Shown here piece by piece: positions 22,208-34,300 of a DNA stretch of 64,000 nucleotides (its first letter is position 1; each line of letters opens with the position of its first letter). The notes beneath the pieces were generated by a model. That model ran no database searches, was not told where the DNA came from, and saw nothing but the letters and a program-made list of their open reading frames with translations. The position numbers were made by a program, and so were the translations under genes. Source of the stretch: Anagrus nilaparvatae (lineage: Eukaryota > Arthropoda > Insecta > Hymenoptera > Mymaridae); assembly GCA_022575985.1 (NCBI GenBank), contig JAKSXM010000007.1, positions 10,604,501 through 10,668,500 of the forward strand. The letters are read 5' to 3'.

Positions 22208-22339
22208 TGTTTTAATTTAATTTTATTAATTTATATAAAAAATAACGAAAAAAATATTAAAACCGAGTGATTACAAATTTAAGGTTATGTTATATACGTC
22301 CGTTCCCGACCGATGCTCGCGCCGAACCCGAGATATTTT

Positions 22340-24840
22340 AATCTTTGAATTTAAAATTTCGCTGCTTTAGATATATATAATCTCCTGATCTATTAGTATT
22401 CATGGGGTGTTTCATAATAAAAACATTTTCCTATTCCAGTAAGGTTAATAACAATCGCGAATTTATTTCCCACGTGTGCTAGATATACAGTTTTTTTACA
22501 AATAGTATTTTCCACTATTTTCCTAGAAAATTTATAGATGAGCATGGCCCATTTGGTATACCATGTATATATGCCCGGTGTTGCTTAAAAAAATAATGTA
22601 AATAATAAAAAAGTTCTAAGTTTTTTTACCTATACGAAATCAATTAATTTTCATGTACTTTTTGATTTATATTTTTCCTGCATATTGTAAAAAAAAACTG
22701 AAAAAAAACAAAAATTTTTAGAAGAACAAAAATAAGACCGTTTTAAATAAAAATTTAAGTGAGTACGTAAAAATTAGTTTCAAAACAAATAATAAAAATA
22801 AATTTTCTAAATACGATGTCTAATTTAATATATATTAATTTTAGTGCATAAAAAAAAATTTTTTTTTATTGTCTGATACTCTCGGAAAATATTCTTTTAA
22901 ATTTCGGGAATAGGTCCGTTTTGAATAAAAAATTTAATGGAGTACGTATAAATTAGTACCAAATCAAGTATAATACCAACTGCGATCACGGTAAAATTTT
23001 ATCATATTATTAGATATTCCACTTTTTAACAAAATTTTCAAAAATATGTAGTTTTCCCAAAAATAGTAAAAATTGAATATCTCCAAAATTACAAATTTAA
23101 TATCGTTTATATATTGAAAATCATTTTATGTTTTATAAATTATTTCGCCTATTAAGGCGATCTGAAACGCCGCGTATATATAGAAATATTATTTATATGG
23201 ATATGAATCTGTATTTGTAGGATTTTTTTTGGAAAAATTACTGATGAAATTGAAAATTTGTGAAGTAATTTGATATACCGTGTTTCTTTGAGCTCTAAAG
23301 TAAACATCCAACAAATAAACTAAATAATTATTAATGTTTGAATTAAAAAATAAAACTTTGCAGGATTTTTGACTATTTTTTTATTCAAAATATAAACTTT
23401 TTTTTTTCTAATAAAAATTATATACAAGATATTATGACAGTAAAACGAAATGAATTACTCGATCTTACACGATTAGGTTGATTTCCTTGGAATTTTAAGC
23501 AGGATCGAAAATATGCTTAAAATTAAAAATTTTTAGATTTAAGGCTAAATACGTAAGAAAAATTTTTTGTGGGATTAATATTCTGTGGTAAAAAAGATTT
23601 ATTTTCACGCCACTTGCGGAGAAACATCGTTTACGACTCTTGTCCATCAAAAAGTAGAGCTCAAAACTGCAGTTTATGGTTATTTACCTCGGATGGTAGT
23701 TTACGTGCAATTAGGTCTTTCTTTTACCTTTTTGGTTATATTTTGGATACATTATAGGTCCTTAGAATTTATTCAAAAATAGAGAATAGAATTTGTATGA
23801 AAATGTCATTTTTTAATTTCTAATCTAATTTTGGGAATGCATGGAAATTGATATTTGATTTATACTTTACATAGTAATTTGAATTATTAAATTAATCTTT
23901 TATATATGCTATAACTTTATTTTTGAAATGGAGCCTAAAAATTTCAGATTTTGTCCCATGTACATATACTATAGTTATTTTACAATTATGTATTTATTTA
24001 GTAAAATGGATACAATGTAATAAATTTAATGCATATAAATAATAATAGTTAATTTAGATAATAAGGAAAATTATTACTTAGTTATTAATTTTTTATTTAT
24101 TTATTTTTTTTTTTTGAAATATAGAAGCAAAAAGATTTTCATAATTGCTATATAACATGAAAATTATTAATTGATAGATATAAAAAAAAACAGTCAAACT
24201 ATAGGTAACAAATTTTAATTCTCTTAATTACAAATATTTTCATTTATACCTGCCTTAATAAATTAGATTCTTTGGAATAAAATAATTTCGACAACAGTGA
24301 ATTAGAAAGGCTTCAATAATGTGTAAATTTAATGCATTATTTAAGCATGTACAATAAAAAATGTGTATGTACTTTTTTATTGTGTATGTAAATATTTATA
24401 TCTTATAATGTAAGTTTACACAGATGACTTTTCGAATTATCCTTTTAGCAAAATATATTTTAATATCAAACCATATGTAACTAATTATATCTAAATAGGA
24501 ACTGAAATAAAAAAATTTTTTAGTTTTAAATATCATATAATACTAGGTTTTGACAGTAAATCCAGTGTTTCGAATGATCTGATTATTCAATTTTACTCTT
24601 GAGTAGATATAAATATAAAAAAATATTAGTAATAAAAAAGCAAAAATAATAACCATTTAAGAAATTTAATCCATTTTAAGCGTAAAAAAATTTTTTTTTA
24701 AGTATCCATTTTTTATGAAAATTCTATTAATTTATGTTTAATTTATTAAAAAAATCAAAATTCGTTAATAAAATTGGCTAAAAATAAAAAAAAAAAATAT
24801 TTTTTTTTTGAAGCAGGATTACGTGGTTTTTAAATGTCTT
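22340..24840. other. AT-rich region with a diverged 178-bp duplication
   Basis: No gene is supported. A segment near 22737-22795 (GACCGTTTTAAATAAAAATT, then GAGTACGTAAAAATTAGT) recurs about 178 bp on (22915-22975, GTCCGTTTTGAATAAAAAAT, then GAGTACGTATAAATTAGT). Short open frames around 23569-23782 show no recognisable motif. The rest is A/T runs. Confidence 0.45.
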
Positions 24841-24862
24841 GATCCATAGTTGAATATTTAAA

Positions 24863-24875
24863 CGCATGCGCATTA
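24863..24875 (+). promoter_or_regulatory. NRF1-like palindromic site
   Basis: ACGCATGCGCATT contains CGCATGCGC, close to the binding palindrome of NRF-1 (Drosophila Ewg), a common element of housekeeping promoters in animals. It lies about 400 bp upstream of the PWWP2 start codon in an otherwise CG-poor region. The function is inferred from the motif only. Confidence 0.35.
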
Positions 24876-25030
24876 AATAAGTAAGAATTTGTATTAAAAA
24901 GCCTATCTCACTATTCATACAAACGTGTTAGAGAGATATTGCATATACCAGCTGTGAGCCCGTATATTTATTCAATAGCGTATAAACTAAAATAGTGCCC
25001 TGTGCATTAATAATACATCGAGAAAGCAAC

Positions 25031-25144
25031 ATGAACCAGGCTATCGGACGCAGCAACAACTGCTATGGGAGCAGCACCGGCGAGAGCGGTCAGATTCAGG
25101 ATAGCCTGATCTGCAGCTGTCTGCCAGTGCATTTTTATTTTTAA
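25031..25144 (+). CDS. Upstream ORF in the presumed PWWP2 5' UTR, 37 codons
   Basis: An ATG at 25031 opens a 37-codon frame ending with TAA at 25142-25144, in the GC-richer block 230 bp upstream of the PWWP2 start. The first 30 codons use G/C-rich codons unlike the surrounding A/T sequence (MNQAIGRSNNCYGSSTGESG at the start). A 9-bp inverted repeat, CAGGCTATC with GATAGCCTG (about 25038-25105), lies inside. It could be a translated upstream ORF or simply structured leader. The transcription start is unknown, so membership of the mRNA is an inference. Confidence 0.35.
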   Translation: MNQAIGRSNNCYGSSTGESGQIQDSLICSCLPVHFYF

Positions 25145-25261
25145 TCTGTTTTTATTTTTTATTTTATTTTCTTTATTAATATACAAAGTTGAAAAAGTAA
25201 AATTTTTATAATTGTTAAGTGCAATTAAGTGTACCCGCGGTGGCAGTGACGAAGAGACAAC

Positions 25262-25398
25262 ATGGCAGAGCCCGAGGCCCTCCGCCCGGGTTCCGAAATT
25301 CTTGTTACAATAGATTCAGTTTTACCAGATATTCTTGTAGTTACTTATGTTCGAGGAAGTCAAAAATTTCAAGGGGCACTCCTCGAATCAACAAAAAG
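25262..25398 (+). CDS. PWWP2A: PWWP2 coding exon 1
   Basis: Start ATG at 25262 in context ACAACATGG. It encodes MAEPEALRPGSEILVTIDSV and continues through FQGALLESTK, matching the vertebrate N-terminal box (GSEVRVTLEHVL...LVVSFRFGEKLFSGVLMDLSKR). It ends AAAAG|GTATGA at 25398 in phase 2, completing an Arg codon with the first base of exon 2. The open frame reading on to 25474 is intron. Confidence 0.88.
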
Positions 25399-28300
25399 GT
25401 ATGAATTTGAAAGGAAATTTTTTCTTGCTTCCGCTAAAAAATTTTTTAATGATACGGCCTTGCCGGTGATGTGATATCTATCCGTCGGATTATTTCAACT
25501 CCAACTTGAAGTATTCAACGGGATATCTTATTATTATACATGAATATAATAAAAGAGTAAAAGCTACGTGACATTTGTTAATGAATTGTTTATTTTTTTT
25601 TTTTTTTTTTTTGCAACTCTTGAAATCTACAAGTATGCTAGTTTTTTAAAGGGAATCCTTGGGCTTTAAATAATCACGTGTTTGCAATTAAAAAACTTTT
25701 TGTCATTGGATATTAGCATAAAATATTAAATCATATTTATTCAAGACAGGTTAATAAAAAAATTTGTTAAATTTTCTTAATATTCGTTCTTAGAACCAAG
25801 ACTCAAACTGTAAAAAAAAATACAATACTTTGACTTTTATATAATAAAAAAAAGTAATAAATACATAATACAAAGTTTTATTATTTTCTTTGTTTAATTC
25901 TAAGAAAGTCATTAACTACTATTTATATATTTTTAGAATCACCTTCTGCACAATTTTATATTATAATTAAAATAATCCATATTGTAATATAAATTAACAA
26001 ATTGCATGATTTTACAAAAAATTATATTTTTGCTGAAATTTCATTCTGTTTGGAATATGCTTAAAATTTGTGTTCAAGAAATTTTTGTATACATGAAATA
26101 CAATACTTGTATTATATTTTTGAAAAAAGATAAAAATATTTTGTTTTATTTAGAAAAACAGTTAACATTATTATGTATCTTTCAACATATACAAACAGAC
26201 ACATATGTAAAAAATATAGCCATATTTTTATTATACACACATGTGTGAAGTATATTTGGTTCAATTTGTTCTGTAATATTTTATGTAAAGAATATTTTTT
26301 TTGGTTTTGCCTAACATAAATATAAATTTCTTCAAATGTATGTAATTTATTTGAATATTAAGTTTAGTTTTGGGTTCTAAAATATTGAAACTTCTGTTTA
26401 TTATCAGTTAAGTTTTATCATTTTGAAGTTAGACAAACATAGGTAAAACCATAAATTTTACATTGGTTGGGAAATATTTATATCTAATCTTCTGTTTTTA
26501 TAACTTTAAATGCTAAATATTTAATTATGATAATTAATCTATTAATATGTTTTTTTGAAGAGGAACTGAAGATTATTTAGGTCAGGTTATCTAAATCTTT
26601 GGACATTACAAAATTTGTTCATTTCTTTTATCAAATTATTTGCTAAATTGTTGTTATAAACTGAGAAATATATTTCAAAATATTTTATTTTATTTAAATA
26701 TTCATTATTTCTAGAGCAATGAAGTTATTATCTTTTTCTATTAATATTCTTATGTAAATATAATAATTTTCAAACTATTTTGTAATTTTCAACTTTCTCT
26801 GTCAAATACTCATCAGTTTCTTAAGACAATGTCTCCACTTTTTTATTATACTTTCAAAATAATTTAATTGTGAAATCATAAAGTATTTATTTATCAGAAA
26901 AATTAATTATATTTTCCTAAATTTTTTTATTATAAACTTGAGTTTTTGTTTCTTCCAAAAAAAAGTATGACTAATAGCAAAATTGGATCTTCAGTATAGA
27001 TAAAAATGTCGCTTTTTTACGTCATTGGAAATATAAGAACTTCAGAGAATTAAAATGATGTACTCTAGAGCTTAGATAACTGATATTTCATATCTTGTTA
27101 TAAAAAATTAAATGAAAAATGATAGGACAGAAGTTTATGTATAAATTTGCTGGGTTATTTCATTCCGGATTCAATTTTCATATAAATTAATTATTTTAAA
27201 TTATAAATTGAAAAAATAGTATGTTTAAATAAAAATTACTGTTAAGCAAATAAATATTTATTTTTATTAATATAAGATCAACCCATTTATTATATTTTAA
27301 ATCAATGAATGTTTTGAATCTAAACGCTTTAATAAACAAAATTTTAACATACTACAGCCAGAAAGCAACTATGCCAGAAAACATGTTTCATCAGTTGCTC
27401 AGAAAAACATGGTTTCTTGACATTATTACAGAAATGACTATTAGTTAACTTAGTCACAGGATCATGAAATCTAGAAGACTCCATGCACAGGATATTGCAT
27501 TTTTAGTTCCCACGTTGCTGTTTCGTGAGTGAATGTGCATACAAGGGCAAATATTATAGAAATTTCAATAAATAAATTCAATTTCCTGTAACTTTTGACG
27601 TAATTAGCGATTTGGTTTTTATCAAAATCAAATACAAAATTTCACTAAGTAGAAAAATATAATAACGCATCTGATAAAGAATCCTGCAAAATAGGCGAAA
27701 ACAATAGGTATTTATTAAACAAGGGATAAAATATTGGTTTTGGCTTTGCATGCAGTTGGATGCACGAGTGTTTAAATTTTTTCTTAGCTTCGCCTTCGAT
27801 GGTGATTTAGTGTAATTTAAGTCATTCTTTATTTTTCTGATAATGGATTGGGTTGCAGTATATACTACTCTTTGCCTGTGTCGAAAAATAAAATTACAAA
27901 TCTAAAAATATGGGGTTCCAAAACCAATATTTAGTCGCTTGTTTAAAAAATAGCTATCGATTGGCCGCATGGTGACTTTGATATACGTACTTTTTGGACG
28001 CTAAACAAAGAATGTTTTTTGAGGCACTATATTTTGGAGAATCATACAAAAAGATTAAAAATTTGATAATATCACAGAAAATGAAAATACTAGATAAAGT
28101 ATAATTACAAAAAAAATTAAAATTTTTTCTTATTTTGTTGGATGATAAATTGTCCAAGATAGAGTTTCATATCAAGAGCAGATGAGTCATGTTAAAATTA
28201 ATATTAAAAGTAACTTATAACCGGTTTGTGCAAACCCAGCCTAAATACACGGAACAATTTTGCTACAGCTGAGGGCTAGATATGATGAATAAATGTTACA

Positions 28301-31300
28301 CTAAGTTGCAATATAATTTTCTATTTTTATAATTTATAATTATCACTTTTATAAGATTATTCTGATACTCTAAACCCGTGCTATACTAATATTACACGCG
28401 TTTAAACCCGGATTATTTCAAGTTCTATTTGAGCCCCTCCTCTTAAATCGGTCACATTTGACCCCTTGATTTTCGGATTCCCTCGGTACTCTTCCCTATA
28501 AACATGTTCCATGTTAATAATACTTTAAATGGGCTAAATACTTATACCCTAAAATCGTTAAATAAATTTAGAAAAATATAGTGCTATCAATAGGACCTCA
28601 TTATTTTTTATCTATTCTACGAATATTATAATATAATATGATTCTATTTATTTAATTATTCATTTATATGAAAATTTGTGTTTTGGAATTCCATTTTAAT
28701 ATATAATACTAAGAATCCATAAAAGCAAATTTAACTTGAAAACATATAATTTAGATTCAAAATATTTTTATAAATAAACATTCGAATAAATGTTTTTATA
28801 ATGCATATGTAATATTAACATTTACATCGTATATATATATATATATATACATATCGTATATATGTGGACATTATCGTTAAAAAATCAAGAATAAACATAA
28901 TTAAATTACAAAATTATCGATTAAATCTTTGAAATAATGCACCTGTTCTGTTGTGCACTATAACTATAAAGTTTGTTTCATTATTTTTCTCAATCTCACC
29001 ACTAATCCTACCACTAATCTCATCTGGTTAATTTTTTAATAAAATAAGTTAACTTAAAACTGTTCGCTCAGACCAAAAAAAAACTTATTTCCAGGGATGA
29101 AAGTTTAGAAGAAATATTTATTTTCAGAGTCGATAACCATTCGAAACAGCAACGACATCAGAAATAAGATCTAAAATTAGTTTTAAATTTAGAATTCAAG
29201 TTCAAAAAATAGCAAGACAATGTAAACCTAGAAAAGAGTGGTGGAGAAAAATTGAATCCCAAATTGTTATTTTCAATAGTTTCAATATGCTTGTTTGTAA
29301 CTGAATTCATAAAAATAAAGTTATGTGAAATTTTTTACAGAATCAGTTAATTATTTTTAATGGAAAAAGTTATTGCCAGTATGACATTAAAAGAGAATGG
29401 ATAAAAAAAATAATTTTTAAAAGAAAATTAGGCAATCGGGTAGACTAAAGAGCTAACTATAAAGATTTAGAATATTACGGGAAACAGAATCAGGGATTCA
29501 AAAATTGAGCAAGAGGGCTTAAGATAAATATTCTCCAAGAAATAGATGAGAAAAATTAACCCAAAAAGGGGTGGGTCAAACCTAAAGAGAGGTAGGAACT
29601 TGAAACAGTTCTGCTACCTGTAATTGAATTAAGAACATGTTGTGATTTTTTACCCAGTTTTTTACAAGCTTTTTATTATACTGAAACTATGGTCAAAAGA
29701 TTGGTGTCATATTCTAACATTTTAATTATCAAAAACAAAATTAAAAGATTTTTCACGCAGATTAAAATCTTGACGTGAGAAGACGTAAAAGGATTTAAAA
29801 GTAGAGTTAATTAATTCAAAGCATGTAGTGGGATGAAGTTACTTGTTTTGAAAAAGTTTTTAACGTTTTTTGAATTTGATATTGGGATAAGATGTTATGT
29901 AATAAAAAGTTTTTCAACCATTTTAACGACCTCTTTTTAATCAATTTCCTGTATTTTCTATAATGTTATTCACTCTAATTCCTTTACTGTAGAACAGTTT
30001 ATTTTTTTAAACATGGATTATGTTTATTGGGAGGAGTACCCTGTAAATCCAAAAATCAAGGGAGGTGGGGGGGGGGGGGGGGTCAAGTGTGTCAGATTTA
30101 AGGCCAGGTGCTCAAATGGGACTTAAAATAATTTTGATTTAAGGACTTTAAAAATTATAAACGGTTTGAGCAAACACAACCAAAATGCATGGAACATGTT
30201 TATAAACATGTTTGTAAGTATACTTACAGCTGTCCCGTTTGACCCCCCCCCCTAAATCGGACAAATTTGACCCCCTCCCCTTAATTTTCAAGTTCTTGAG
30301 GTACCCCCTCCCTATAAATATGATCCATGTTAATGATCCCGATTTAGGGACTTGTAATAATTCTGGTTAGGGACTTAAAATAATTCAAGTCTTAGGACTT
30401 AGAATAATCTGGATTGATGAACTTAAAATAGTTTCAATTTAGATACTAATAGCAAATTGTATTGTAAAGTCGCGTAGAATTTATACATTAAACCCAGCCC
30501 TCAGATGTCGTAAACATGTTCCTTGCATTTAGATTTTTACACAAATCGCTTATAATTTTTTTTAAAACTAAAAATAAGCATAAAACACTATAATTCCTGC
30601 TATAAATAGACTCACAAATTAAATTTACAAAACAGTTTAAAACAGTTAACACAATTAAAGTCTTCAAAAATCATCCAGAAACTAAAAATTTATTAAAAAA
30701 AAAATTTTCGCTTTATTGAAAATTATTTTACACTTCAAAGTAATTGATCTGAAAAATCCAATGAACAATGTTTTAATTCTCTATTTGTATCTTTTTTATA
30801 TGAATAAATAAAACGTAAAATACAAACATCAAATTATTAGTGAATTATAAATATCCAAATTAATTTTTATCCTAATAATTTTTCATAATCATTTAAGTGT
30901 TTTAAGAAAACGTTGCAAAAAATGCATAATTTATTCAATTAAAATTATACGCTTGATATAATGTTCATCAACAGAAATCTGACTAACTACACTGTTGTTT
31001 GTAGATAAAATTTTCTACTTTTTTTTTCAGAGTTTATTAAACGTGATTAATAATTATTGTTATTCGTTTTCTCGTTCATTTTTAAGTATTTTTCCATTCA
31101 CGTGTTAAATAATTTATAAAATAATACTTTTTTTGTAATCTATAAAGAATTTTTCCAATCAATATTTAACAATTTTTTTTTGTTTAAAAAATATTTTAAA
31201 ACTTTTTTATCTTTCTTAAAAAGATACTATAAATATAACATTTATTTTTAATATCATATGTATTGATTTCTGTTAGAATAATAAATTTATTTCAGAAAAT

Positions 31301-34300
31301 AAAATATTTTAAAATTTATCAAATATTTAATTAGTTTTCTATTAGAAAATAAAATTTTTATATCATTTTATTCATATTAACTTTTGGTGCAGGTGTTCTT
31401 AGTATTATGTATTTCTCTTGAGATATTAATATAAAAAACAATAAACCCCAAAACTCGGTCTCAATTGTATGAAAAAGAAAAGACAATTGAAGATATGAAC
31501 TTTTTTGTCCAGATTATACCTTAGGAAGTATATACTTAAAATATATTTTCAATCCAAAGCAAATTATGTTACATTTTGACTCCCTTGATAAATCATTAAG
31601 AGTTTGATTCTGAGAACGCCATCCTAAACTGATTTTTCAATCAAAGTGATATGGTATCTCCATCTTCGTGTATCTTGAAGGATAATATTATATTGATTAA
31701 TCCAGTAAGCTTATATATTTAACAAATTATAAGCCAGAAATTCTATTATTTCCTACTTGAAAGTAAAAAATCGAGATACCGTGAACAAAGTGCCTAGAAA
31801 TTTGAAAAATTTATGAGGGATTTTGATAGCGCTCTTTTTCGATACAAAAAAAATTGAAAACTTCATTTTCGAACACCGAAATATAAACACCTGAATGCTT
31901 TTCATTTTCATCTTAAATTTCCTGCCTGGTTTAGGCATCGTTGTCATAATTTTATTCCACTAATGCTACCGTCAGTCAGGCATGCAGCCAGGATTATCGT
32001 TCGGACAGGGCTTCGGAAGGGGGGGGGGGGGTGCTTTAATGTAAAATTTCCCTCTACAAACTGCATTTTACCCCCACTTTTAAAAATATATACATGGTTA
32101 TTCAGAGCGGGACGTAAATTTGTATCATTGAACTATACATAGAATACGTATTTGTATTTTTAAGTGCAAATTTACGTCCCGCTCTGAATGACGGTGTATT
32201 AAAACAAAAAATTTCGAGTGGGGCTAAAGCCCCCAGGGTCCCCTCCTTGGCTACGTTCCTGCGTCAGTGCTAAGAAATTTTGAGTTTTGTCTGCTGAAAC
32301 AATAATAGTTGTCACCCCTTAGTGCAAGCAGGGTAATAGACTCACATATATTTATGACACGTATACTCGTCATACCAAACTAAGGGGTTAAACAAAATAT
32401 TTTTATTTCTCATATTTAAATCTAAATTATTTCTAGTCCAATAAACTCTCTTCTATATATTTTTTATTATATTATTCACCACTCTATGGAAAACTGCAGG
32501 TCATGAAATATTCCTTCTTATGTTAACATATGTTCCATACAACAATTTAAAATTAGCTGTAATTAGTCTCTTTGCATTATCTGCTGATTGAAACGATAAT
32601 TAAAATTTTAATTTTTATCATGAAACCCTGAAAATCTACTGTGATAATGATAAACTCAATCTTATCTGATATTCGAGCAAATATTCTAAATATTTCAATA
32701 TTTGTAAAAATCAAGAATGGGATCAGGAAAAATATGTATTCATTATCTCTTAAGTAAATTTTCGTGTTACTGGCTATAAAGCACGTATTTCCTGGAAAGT
32801 AGATATGAACCTTGACCGTATAAAAAAATGTCTGAAATCACAGTTTAGGTGCGATTATTTACTTTTTTGTGCATGGAGAATTCTCCACGCATATTTTAAA
32901 AGGCTTAATAAAATTGCTTCCAAAAATGGATTACTGCATTTTAGGGAGCACAGAAAAAAATGAAACATTACAGAACTTAGAGGAATAATGTTTTTGGACA
33001 GATCCTAACCCTCAGAATAATGGTTAACTTGGAATCGTTCATATATGATAATCCTGAATTTATTAAATAAATGCAGAACTCGTCTAAAGTAAAACTTTAT
33101 TTTAATAATAAAATTTCTCATGAAAATGATTATTTGAATACCTTTTATAGAGTCATAAACAAATATTACATTTATATTATATTTTGTCTCTTATTCATTT
33201 TGCTAGTTTTTTATTTTTAAAAAGTTTACTGTTTCTCTTTTGATTTTTAGCATGTCAACAATTTTTTTTCTTCTCAATTCAACGTTTTTTTTTCTATATA
33301 TTTTTATTTTCTATACTACTACATATATATATATATTTTATATATATTTTTAACATTACTTTTAAAAAGAGATGGTTTATATGTACTTCTTCTTTGCTGT
33401 TTCGAATCAATAACGTCTCTCCTCCTCCTCCTCCTCCTCTCTTGTAGACTTGAAGCTTTAATGTTAAAGCTTTTAGCCAAAACTACCCATTATAAAGGGT
33501 GTGTGAGAGATAAATGTATATTTATATAATATAAATGAAAGATTATAATATATATATATAATTGCTCATATATAAATGTATTCTGTGCATTAAAATTTTT
33601 AATATTGATTTTATTATTAATACACTTTAGTCATATATATATTTGTTTAATTATTTACTTTGAAATTTCAAAATGACATAATAAAAATAATATTTTTAAT
33701 ATAAAAAATTTTGTATCAATACTGTTTTTATCAGAATTTTGATATAAAATAATTCTCAGAATATTATATATTTTAAAATATATATACATTAATAAAATAT
33801 ATACAGAAAAAAAAAATTTCCTTTTAAATTCATAAAATTTTCCATTTGTACTTTTTTTTTTTGTGGTAAGCAAAACGTGAGAGTTACTGAAACCCTCGGA
33901 TGAAAATGTTTCTCTCTTGCAAATACTGAGCGTTGCCAAGACGACAATTTATTCGAGATATGCTTACTGTATACCTCTATAACTAAAATATTTTTGTATG
34001 ATATCTCTATATATGGGCAATTCTATATTTTACTAAATTTTAATGATCAATATATAGATAATAAAAACATAAAATCTGTGGATATTGGAATATGTTTTTT
34101 TTTACTTTATCTACACTGTAAAAAGTAACTTTCTTAGATTCACGAAAAAAATAGAATATTTTCGAAAAATTAGTAATTTTTCGAATAAAATCGTAAATTT
34201 ACTAAATTTAGTATATTAACTAAAAATTTGAGTATTTCCGATTTTTTTTTTGTAAATTCACAAGAAAAAATCGAGAATACTCGAATTTTTGGTTAATATA

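Larger units (their letters stand above)
20890..22335 (-). mobile_element. LINE 5' part: ORF1 and endonuclease of ORF2, minus strand
   Basis: The 5' half of a non-LTR retrotransposon. The presumed 5' end lies near 22335, where a GC-richer leader (GTTCGGCGCGAGCATCGG on the minus strand) begins. ORF1 follows (22207 to about 21640), then the ORF2 endonuclease (about 21300-20890). The element breaks off at about 20890, where an unrelated repeat begins, so no reverse transcriptase is present. Confidence 0.72.

Noticed and set aside
23569..23782. Overlapping 62- and 65-codon frames
   Set aside because: Both frames open by chance, no motif, no splice context.
26006..26248. 80-codon open frame in PWWP2 intron 1
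   Set aside because: A/T-biased hydrophobic codons, no motif, inside an intron. Expected by chance in this composition.
33655..33939. 94-codon minus-strand frame
   Set aside because: Low-complexity Phe/Ile/Tyr/Lys codons from A/T runs, no recognisable domain or splice context.
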